Assembly: GCA_036389455.1 (NCBI GenBank)
Contig: DASVPW010000210.1
Location: forward strand, 1-64,000
From: JAJKJG01 sp036389455
Lineage (GTDB): Bacteria > Pseudomonadota > Alphaproteobacteria > Rhizobiales > Beijerinckiaceae
Reading direction: 5' to 3'
DNA length: 64,000 nucleotides
Both the position numbers and the translations under genes were made by a program. Shown in pieces: positions 58,134-64,000 of the stretch. The notes under the pieces were generated by a model. The model saw nothing but the letters and a program-made list of their open reading frames with translations. It ran no database searches and had not been told where the DNA came from. How positions within the stretch are numbered: the stretch's first letter is position 1; each line of letters opens with the position of its first letter.

Positions 58134-59675
58134 ATGGCGATCGATCCGAATGGAGACCTCACGATCGGCATCGTCGGGGCGGGCGTCATGGGGCGCGGCA
58201 TCGCGCAGGTCGCGGCCGAGGGCGGCATGACCGTGCTCCTCGCGGACGCCCGTCTCGAGGCGGTGGCCGAGGCCCAGAGGTTCTGCGCCGAGATGATCGG
58301 CCGCAAGGCGCTCAAAGGGCAGATCCCTCAAGGACAGGCCGAAGCCGCAATCGCCCGCATCCGCACGACGCCCTCGGGACCCGACGCCGGCTATGCGGCC
58401 TTCTCGGACTGTGACCTCGTCGTCGAGGCGGTGGCCGAGCGCATGGACGTGAAGCACGCCGTGCTCGAAGGGATCGAGGCGGCCGTGCGCGACGACTGCA
58501 TCGTCGCGACGAACACCTCCTCACTTCCGGTGACGGGCTTCGCCGCCAAGGCGCGGCTGCCGGGCCGCGTCGCGGGCTTCCACTTCTTCAACCCCGTGCC
58601 GCTCATGCGCCTCGTCGAGGTCGTCGGCGGGGTCATGACCGAGCCGTGGGTGCTCGAGTCGCTCGACGGCATCGCCCAGCGCATGGGCCGGCACCCCGTA
58701 CGCACCACCGATACCCCGGGGTTCCTGGTCAATCACGCCGGGCGCGCCTTCGGCACCGAGGCCCTGCGCATCGTGTCGGAGGGCGTGTGCGATTACGTGG
58801 ATGTGGACCGCGTGATGACCGACGTCGCGGGCTTCCGCCTCGGTCCCTTCGAGCTCCTCGACCTCACCGGCCTCGACGTGTCGCATCCGGTGATGGAGTC
58901 GATCTACCACCAGTACTACGAGGAGCCACGCTACCGCCCGGTCTACATCACGGCGCAGCGCCACGCCGCGGGGCTTTACGGGCGGAAGGTGGGGCGCGGC
59001 TTCTACGACTACACAGGCGGCAAGGCCGCCAAACCTGCGGAGCCGCCCCCGCCGCAGATCGACGTTGCGGGCCTCTCGGTCTGGATTAGCCGCCGCTATG
59101 CCGAGGAGACGCAGGCGCTCGGGTCCGTGATCGCGGCGGCGGGCGCCCGGGTCGAGGCCGGCTCGCGCCCGTCGAGCGGCGCGCTCATCGTGGTGACGCC
59201 CTTCGGCGAGGACACGACGACGGCGGCGCTCGCCGAGGACCTCGACCCGACGCGGACCGTCGCGGTCGACTGCCTCTTCCCCCTCGAACGCCGCCGCACC
59301 CTCATGCGCACGCCGGTGACCGAGCGTGCGATCCTCGACGCCGCGCACGCGCTCCTCGCTGCTGACGGCACGCCCGTGACGGTGATCCGCGACAGCGCCG
59401 GGTTCATCGCGCAAAGAATCGTCGCCGGCATCGTCAACGTCGGGGTCGACATCGCCCAGCAGCGCATCGCGGCGCCGCAGGACATCGACCCAGCTGTGGA
59501 GATGGGCCTCGGCTACCCGCGCGGGCCCCTCAGGTTCGGCGACGACCTCGGGCCGCACCGCATCCTGCGCATCCTCGAGAGCATGCAGAGCTTCTACGGC
59601 GATCCGCGCTACCGCCCGAGCCCCTGGCTCAAGCGCCGGGCCCTCCTCGGCGTGCCGCTGATCACGGAGGAGTAA
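58134..59675 (+). CDS. 3-hydroxyacyl-CoA dehydrogenase, two-domain (PaaH-like)
   Basis: 513 residues. The NAD fold IGIVGAGVMGRGIAQVAAEG and catalytic pair His and Glu in GFHFFNPVPLMRLVEVV near 150 form the first dehydrogenase unit with its C-domain (TPGFLVNHAGRAFG, GRKVGRGFYDYTGG). A second copy of the C-terminal domain follows near 420-510 (SAGFIAQRIVAGIVN), as in PaaH. It oxidises a 3-hydroxyacyl-CoA with NAD. It is divergent from the acyl-CoA dehydrogenase operon, with which it shares a pathway. Confidence 0.94.
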   Translation: MAIDPNGDLTIGIVGAGVMGRGIAQVAAEGGMTVLLADARLEAVAEAQRFCAEMIGRKALKGQIPQGQAEAAIARIRTTPSGPDAGYAAFSDCDLVVEAVAERMDVKHAVLEGIEAAVRDDCIVATNTSSLPVTGFAAKARLPGRVAGFHFFNPVPLMRLVEVVGGVMTEPWVLESLDGIAQRMGRHPVRTTDTPGFLVNHAGRAFGTEALRIVSEGVCDYVDVDRVMTDVAGFRLGPFELLDLTGLDVSHPVMESIYHQYYEEPRYRPVYITAQRHAAGLYGRKVGRGFYDYTGGKAAKPAEPPPPQIDVAGLSVWISRRYAEETQALGSVIAAAGARVEAGSRPSSGALIVVTPFGEDTTTAALAEDLDPTRTVAVDCLFPLERRRTLMRTPVTERAILDAAHALLAADGTPVTVIRDSAGFIAQRIVAGIVNVGVDIAQQRIAAPQDIDPAVEMGLGYPRGPLRFGDDLGPHRILRILESMQSFYGDPRYRPSPWLKRRALLGVPLITEE

Positions 59676-59699
59676 GCAGCCCCCTCCGCAACGAAGGGA

Positions 59700-60137
59700 T
59701 CAGAACCACCCCTGCGTGATCGCCGAGACCGCCACGTAGCGTGCGATCTTGGCGACCGCGACCAGGGCCAGGAACACCGGGAAGGGCTCGCGCAGCACGC
59801 CGGCGACGATGGTGAGCGGATCGCCGATGACCGGAGCCCAGCTCAGGAGCAGCGACCAGTGCCCGTAGCGACGATACCATCCTTCAGCCTTGGCGACCGT
59901 GTCGCGCTTGACCGGGAACCAGGGCCGGTCCTCGAAGCGGGCGAGGAGCCGCCCCATGAGCCAGTTGGCGCAGGAGCCGAGGACGTTGCCGAGGCTCGCG
60001 ACCAGAATCAGCAGCCAGGTCGTGTAATGGTGCGTCAGCAGCATCCCGAACAGCACGACCTCGGACTGGAAGGGGAAGACCGTCGCGAACAGGAACGACG
60101 CCAGGAACAGGCCGGCGTATTCGGCGAGGTGGTTCAT
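59700..60137 (-). CDS. YqaA/DedA family membrane protein
   Basis: 145 residues from ATG 60137. Short SNARE-associated/DedA-like protein with FLFATVFPFQSEVVLFGMLL, LVASLGNVLGSCANWLMGRL near 50 and a C-terminal WAPVIGDPLTIVAGVL loop. The family has been linked to lipid transport across membranes; the YqaA branch is uncharacterised. A giant antisense-like frame over the copA gene runs into this start but is not coding. It lies 62 bp downstream of the cueR stop. Confidence 0.88.
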   Translation of the reverse strand: MNHLAEYAGLFLASFLFATVFPFQSEVVLFGMLLTHHYTTWLLILVASLGNVLGSCANWLMGRLLARFEDRPWFPVKRDTVAKAEGWYRRYGHWSLLLSWAPVIGDPLTIVAGVLREPFPVFLALVAVAKIARYVAVSAITQGWF

Positions 60138-60199
60138 GGTCGGGTCCTGCGACCGTTCCCCAAGCGGCAGCGCGCCGCCGCAGGTCCATCCATGCGACC

Positions 60200-60691
60200 T
60201 CAAGTCCGCCCGACGGTCGCCGTGCGCTTCGGGGCGTCTCGCCGGAGCGCGAGGTTTGGTTGCGGCACAAGCCCGTCGTGGCGGCCGTCCGGAGCGATCG
60301 GGATCCGCCCCTCGAGGCCCTTGATGATCGGGCACTCGGGGCGGCCGTCGCCCTCGCAGGCCAGGGCGAGGTGCCGGAGCGCGTCCGCCATCTCGTTGAG
60401 CTCCCTCGCGCGCTCCTCGAGCGCCGCGACGTGCCCGAGCGTGATCGCCTTCACCTGCGCGTTGCTGCGGTCGCGGTCGCTCCAGAGCCGCAGCAGGTCC
60501 CGGATCTGGCCCATCGGGAACCCGAGGTCGCGGGCGCGCCGGATGAATCCGAGCCGGTGGACGTCCGCGGCGCCGTAGTCCCTGTAGCCGCTCTCGCGGC
60601 GCGCGGAGCGCGGGATGAGGCCGATGTCCTCGTAGTAGCGGATCATCTTGGCCGAGACGCCCGAAGCCTTCGCGGCCTGACCGATGTTCAC
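60200..60691 (-). CDS. cueR: CueR-type MerR copper-responsive regulator
   Basis: 163 residues from GTG 60691. The MerR wing-helix starts VNIGQAAKASGVSAKMIRYYEDIGL, followed by the dimer helix and the metal loop with Cys112 and Cys120 (ACEGDGRPECPII), the same numbers and spacing as in E. coli CueR. A C-terminal tail of about 35 residues beyond the loop is longer than usual. It senses Cu(I) and twists the copA promoter. It is divergent from copA with an operator between. Confidence 0.92.
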   Translation of the reverse strand: MNIGQAAKASGVSAKMIRYYEDIGLIPRSARRESGYRDYGAADVHRLGFIRRARDLGFPMGQIRDLLRLWSDRDRSNAQVKAITLGHVAALEERARELNEMADALRHLALACEGDGRPECPIIKGLEGRIPIAPDGRHDGLVPQPNLALRRDAPKRTATVGRT

Positions 60692-60732
60692 CGTTCTCTC
60701 CTGCGCGCCCCGGACCGGCGGCGGAACAGGGG

Positions 60733-60760
60733 TTGACCTTGCCACGATGGGAAGGTGCAG
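60733..60760 (+). promoter_or_regulatory. CueR-type operator in the copA promoter
   Basis: TTGACC (60733-60738) serves as -35, and the dyad ACCTT-GCC...GG-GAAGGT spans 60736-60756 between it and the downstream -10 region. This is the standard long-spacer MerR arrangement ahead of copA, which begins about 40 bp further on. Confidence 0.75.
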
Positions 60761-60794
60761 GACAAGCGCCGAACCTGTCCCGAGGGAGGCCGAA

Positions 60795-63149
60795 ATGGCC
60801 GAGATCGAACACCGGCACGGGCATGGCCACGGCGCGATGCCCGCCGACGCCGGGCACCGGGTCAAGGACCCGGTCTGCGGCATGTCCGTCGACCCGCGCA
60901 CGGCGAAGCACCGGGCCGAGCATGACGGCCAGCCGTATTTCTTCTGCTCCGCCGGCTGCCGGACGAAGTTCCTGCGCGAACCAAGGCGCTACCTCGATCC
61001 CACGGCCGCCTCGGCCAAGGTCGAGCCCGTTCCAGAAGACGCGACCTACACCTGCCCGATGCACCCGGAGGTGCGCCAGGTCGGCCCGGGATCCTGCCCG
61101 ATCTGCGGCATGGCGCTGGAGCCGGTCCTGACAAACCTCGAAGCGGTGCCGAACCACGAGCTCGTCGACTTCACCCGCCGGTTCCGGATTGGCCTCGCGC
61201 TCGCCCTGCCGGTGGCCGCGCTGGAGATGGGCGGCCATCTCCTCGGGCTCGATCACCTCGTCCCACGCCGGACCTCGAGCTGGCTGCAGATGATCCTCGC
61301 GACGCCGGTGGTCCTCTGGGCCGGGTGGCCGTTCTTCGTGCGCGGCTGGCAGTCCCTCGTCACCCGCAACCTGAACATGTTCACGCTGATCGCCATGGGC
61401 ACGGGGGTGGCGTGGCTCTACAGCGCCGTCGCGACGCTCGCCCCCGGCCTGTTCCCGGCCGCCTTCCAGGATCGCGACGGCTCCGTCGCGGTGTACTTCG
61501 AGGCGGCGGCGGTCATCACCGTCCTCGTCCTGCTGGGGCAGATCCTGGAGCTCCGGGCGCGCGAGAGCACCGGTGGCGCGATCCGGGCCCTGCTCGACCT
61601 CGCCCCGAAGACAGCGGCCCGCGTCCGCGAGGACGGCACGGAGGAGGAGATCCCGCTCGACGCGATCCGTGTCGGCGACCGGCTCCGGGCCCGCCCCGGC
61701 GAGAAGGTGCCGACGGACGGCATTGTGGTCCAGGGCCGCTCGTCCGTCGACGAGTCCATGGTCACGGGCGAGTCCATGCCTGTGCTGAAGGCCGTCGGGG
61801 ACGCGGTCATCGGCGGCACGATCAACCAGACCGGCGCGCTCGTCATCGCGGCAGGGCGGGTCGGGCGCGACACCATGCTGTCGCGGATCGTGCAGCTCGT
61901 CGCAGAGGCGCAGCGCAGCCGGGCGCCGATCCAGCGCCTGGCCGACCGAGTTTCGGGCTGGTTTGTGCCTGGCGTCATCGCGACCGCCGTCCTGGCGTTC
62001 TCGGCCTGGGCCGCCTGGGGACCGGAGCCGCGATTCTCGTTCGGCCTTCTCGCCGCCGTATCGGTGCTGATCATCGCCTGCCCCTGCGCGCTCGGGCTCG
62101 CCACGCCGATGTCGATCATGGTGGCGGTCGGCCGCGGCGCCCGCGCCGGCGTGCTGATCCGGAACGCCGAGGCGCTCGAACGCATGGAGAAGGTCGACAC
62201 GCTCGTCGTCGACAAGACCGGCACTCTCACGGAAGGCCGGCCGGCCGTGACCGCGATCCTGCCGGCCGAGGGCTTCGGCGAGACGGAGATCGTGCGCCTC
62301 GCCGCGAGCGTCGAGCGGGCGAGCGAGCATCCGCTCGCGCTCGCCGTCGTGCGGGCCGCGGACGAACGGGGCATCCCGACGACAGAGGTCGAGGACTTCG
62401 ACTCTGCCGCCGGCCGCGGCGCCCTGGGCACGGTCGACGGCCGCCGCGTCGTCCTCGGCAATGCGCGGTTCATGGCCGAGAGCGGGATCGACGCGCTGCC
62501 CATCGCCGGGGCCGTCGACGCGCTCCGGCGGGAGGGGGCGACGGTGATCTTCGTCGGAGTCGACGGCCGGCCCGCGGGCGCCATCGCGGTCGCCGATCCC
62601 GTGAAGCCCTCGGCCGCGCATGCCCTCGCCGCGCTGCAGGCCGAGGGCATGCGCGTCCTCATGCTGACCGGCGACAACCGCACCACCGCGGAGGCGGTGG
62701 CCCGGCGGCTCGGGATCGCCGAGGTCGAGGCCGAGGTGCTGCCCGACCGGAAGGGCGCGGTCGTCGAGGGCTTGAGACGCCGGGGCCGGGCCGTCGCGAT
62801 GGCCGGAGACGGAGTGAACGACGCGCCGGCCCTCGCCGCCGCCGACGTCGGGATCGCGATGGGGACCGGAACGGACGTCGCCATCGAGAGCGCCGGCGTG
62901 ACCCTCCTGAAGGGGGACCTGACCGGCATCGTCTGGGCGCGGCGCCTCTCGCAGGCGACCATGCGGAACATCCGGCAGAACCTGTTCTTCGCCTTTGCCT
63001 ACAACGCGCTCGGGGTGCCGGTTGCGGCCGGCGTGCTGTATCCATTCCTCGGCATCCTGCTCTCGCCGATCGTCGCGGCTGCCGCCATGGCCCTGTCCTC
63101 GGTCAGCGTCATCGGCAACGCGATCCGCCTTCGTTCCGCGAAGCTTTGA
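60795..63149 (+). CDS. copA: copper-translocating P1B-type ATPase with YHS and heavy-metal-binding domains
   Basis: 784 residues from ATG 60795 behind GGGAGG. The N-terminus has a His-rich start (HRHGHGHG), a YHS domain (DPVCGMSVDPRTA...FFCSAGCRTKF, about 25-60) and a heavy-metal-binding domain (YTCPMHPEV...SCPICGM, about 94-115) in place of the usual HMA domains. Then come eight membrane helices, the transport CPC motif in IIACPCALGLATP near 429, phosphorylated Asp in DKTGTLTEG near 473, GDGVNDAPAL near 675. It exports copper ions to the periplasm. CueR controls it. Confidence 0.95.
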   Translation: MAEIEHRHGHGHGAMPADAGHRVKDPVCGMSVDPRTAKHRAEHDGQPYFFCSAGCRTKFLREPRRYLDPTAASAKVEPVPEDATYTCPMHPEVRQVGPGSCPICGMALEPVLTNLEAVPNHELVDFTRRFRIGLALALPVAALEMGGHLLGLDHLVPRRTSSWLQMILATPVVLWAGWPFFVRGWQSLVTRNLNMFTLIAMGTGVAWLYSAVATLAPGLFPAAFQDRDGSVAVYFEAAAVITVLVLLGQILELRARESTGGAIRALLDLAPKTAARVREDGTEEEIPLDAIRVGDRLRARPGEKVPTDGIVVQGRSSVDESMVTGESMPVLKAVGDAVIGGTINQTGALVIAAGRVGRDTMLSRIVQLVAEAQRSRAPIQRLADRVSGWFVPGVIATAVLAFSAWAAWGPEPRFSFGLLAAVSVLIIACPCALGLATPMSIMVAVGRGARAGVLIRNAEALERMEKVDTLVVDKTGTLTEGRPAVTAILPAEGFGETEIVRLAASVERASEHPLALAVVRAADERGIPTTEVEDFDSAAGRGALGTVDGRRVVLGNARFMAESGIDALPIAGAVDALRREGATVIFVGVDGRPAGAIAVADPVKPSAAHALAALQAEGMRVLMLTGDNRTTAEAVARRLGIAEVEAEVLPDRKGAVVEGLRRRGRAVAMAGDGVNDAPALAAADVGIAMGTGTDVAIESAGVTLLKGDLTGIVWARRLSQATMRNIRQNLFFAFAYNALGVPVAAGVLYPFLGILLSPIVAAAAMALSSVSVIGNAIRLRSAKL

Positions 63150-63224
63150 CGAGCCGACGGGCGGACCCTCTCTGGAATGGTTCTTGATTCCTGAATCCGC
63201 ACGAGGGGCCGGGCGGGCTCCGTT

Positions 63225-63239
63225 GTCCCGTTCCGGCAC
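63225..63239. promoter_or_regulatory. 15-bp inverted repeat upstream of the second CelD-type gene
   Basis: GTCCCG-TTC-CGGCAC lies 18 bp before the start codon at 63258. It differs from the dyad at 3297 by one arm position and the spacer. It is the third copy of this pattern in the window. Confidence 0.4.
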
Positions 63240-63257
63240 ACCGAAGGGTTTCGGATC

Positions 63258-64000
63258 ATGGAAGCGCGGTCGTCGGCGTTCCTCGGAATCGATCCGGTCT
63301 CGATTCCTGCTCCCCCCTCCCGCCCGCGCCCGGCCTGGATGGCGCCCGGTGGCGGCTACGAGGTCGAGCTCCGCGCCGTCCAGGACGTCGGGGCCGACAT
63401 CGAGGCGTGGCAGGACCTCGCCGGGCGCGCGATGGAGCCCGGCCTCTTCGCCCACCCGGCGGTCCTGTTGCCGGCCCTGCAGCATCTCCCCGACGGACGC
63501 CAGGCGACCCTGCTGCTCGTGTGGCAGCAAGCCCCGCGGCGCGTGCTGCGGGGCCTATTCCCGGTGCTGATGCCGCGCCTCCCGCTCGCCCCCGGCGAGG
63601 TGCGCCTATGGCGCCCCGCGGCCTTCCCGGTCGCGGCCGCCCTGCTCGATCGGGAACGGTCGGAAGCCGTGCTCGGCGCGGCGCTGTCCTTCTGCGACGC
63701 CCGGGGCCCGCGATGCGCAAGCCTCGTCCTGACGGCGGTGCTCGCCGACGGGCCTCTGGCGAGGAGTTGCGCCGCGGCCGCCGCCGCGAGCCGCCGGCGA
63801 ATCGAGCCCCTGCCCTTGCCTTATGCGCTCGCGGCCGCCTCGCTTCCGAGCCCTGAAGGTTTCGTCCCCCGCCGCGACCGGCAGCTCCGCATCGGGCAGG
63901 CCCGGAGCCCGGCCCAGGTCCGCGATGCGGTCGAGACCTTCCTCGTGGTCGATGCCGCGGCCGCGAAGGCGCGGGGCGCCGCCGCCCTCATCCAGGACCC
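63258..64000 (+). CDS. GNAT/CelD-like protein (3' end outside window)
   Basis: From ATG 63258 the frame is open to the window edge, giving 247 residues. Its start region, VELRAVQDVGADIEAWQDLA then EPGLFAHPAVLLPAL, aligns by eye with the CelD-type protein at 3325 (WRDLVADAAEPNVFMEPAVLL). The position of the conserved FLxLEAxGWKGRxGTA motif reads FLVVDAAAAKARGAAAL here, so the Gly-Trp-Lys-Gly core is lost. An acyltransferase-fold protein, possibly inactive, in polysaccharide modification is inferred. The C-terminal half is not visible. Confidence 0.7.
   Translation, partial: MEARSSAFLGIDPVSIPAPPSRPRPAWMAPGGGYEVELRAVQDVGADIEAWQDLAGRAMEPGLFAHPAVLLPALQHLPDGRQATLLLVWQQAPRRVLRGLFPVLMPRLPLAPGEVRLWRPAAFPVAAALLDRERSEAVLGAALSFCDARGPRCASLVLTAVLADGPLARSCAAAAAASRRRIEPLPLPYALAAASLPSPEGFVPRRDRQLRIGQARSPAQVRDAVETFLVVDAAAAKARGAAALIQD

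Noticed and set aside
59700..63530. A 1276-codon leftward open frame covering copA and the cueR region
   Set aside because: It is antisense to copA, whose motifs are complete on the other strand, and its translation is low-complexity Arg/Asp/Gly/His sequence. Only the last 145 residues, from ATG 60137, are a real gene.

Overview
The window reads as a chromosomal segment of a high-GC alphaproteobacterium of the order Hyphomicrobiales, probably near Methylobacteriaceae or Beijerinckiaceae. The evidence is a GC content close to 70 percent by eye, a mesaconyl-CoA hydratase of the ethylmalonyl-CoA pathway next to folD, a split pntAA-pntAB-pntB transhydrogenase with an aa3-oxidase subunit IV gene, long runs of ATGA/GTGA stop-start overlaps, and the GC-rich palindromic intergenic repeats common in this order. 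The species cannot be fixed from the sequence alone. I see no rRNA, CRISPR array, prophage or intact insertion sequence.

Layout. Bases 1-8.5 kb hold a surface-polysaccharide locus: a partial O-antigen ligase/polymerase, a Wzz/ExoP co-polymerase with a dead-looking kinase domain, a CelD-type GNAT, a TagA/WecG glycosyltransferase, a GT4 glycosyltransferase and, divergently, a WcaJ-type initiating transferase. A second CelD-type gene starts at the far right edge. A 15-bp palindrome recurs upstream of three of these genes. Bases 8.5-14.5 kb hold small housekeeping and metabolic genes (yggT, yggU, folD, mcd, tRNA-Ala).

Bases 14.8-30.8 kb look like a catabolic region. It has an FAD monooxygenase, an ACMSD-type amidohydrolase/decarboxylase, a complete LIV-type ABC importer with its own Tat-exported binding protein, two beta-hydroxyacid dehydrogenase-family enzymes, a maleylacetoacetate/maleylpyruvate isomerase-like GST, a Gfo/Idh/MocA oxidoreductase, a flavin reductase, a LysR regulator, a CitE-type CoA lyase and an orphan binding protein. 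Together they suggest uptake and ring hydroxylation or cleavage of an unidentified aromatic or heterocyclic acid. Bases 30.9-39 kb hold an MFS transporter, two cell-envelope hypothetical proteins, and an iron/phosphonate-type ABC importer in line with a 2-hydroxyacid dehydrogenase.

Bases 39-41.7 kb hold a SCO protein and then a markedly AT-richer luxR-luxI pair with all key residues present, followed by a 69-codon gene of unknown function. Bases 41.8-46.5 kb hold a hydrolase and the transhydrogenase genes. Bases 46.9-54.6 kb form a carbohydrate block: one GH2 and two GH1-like glycosidases, UDP-galactopyranose mutase and a glycosyltransferase. Bases 54.9-59.7 kb encode fatty- or aryl-acyl-CoA oxidation enzymes. 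Bases 59.7-63.1 kb hold a DedA-like protein and a CueR/CopA copper-efflux pair with a recognisable CueR operator.
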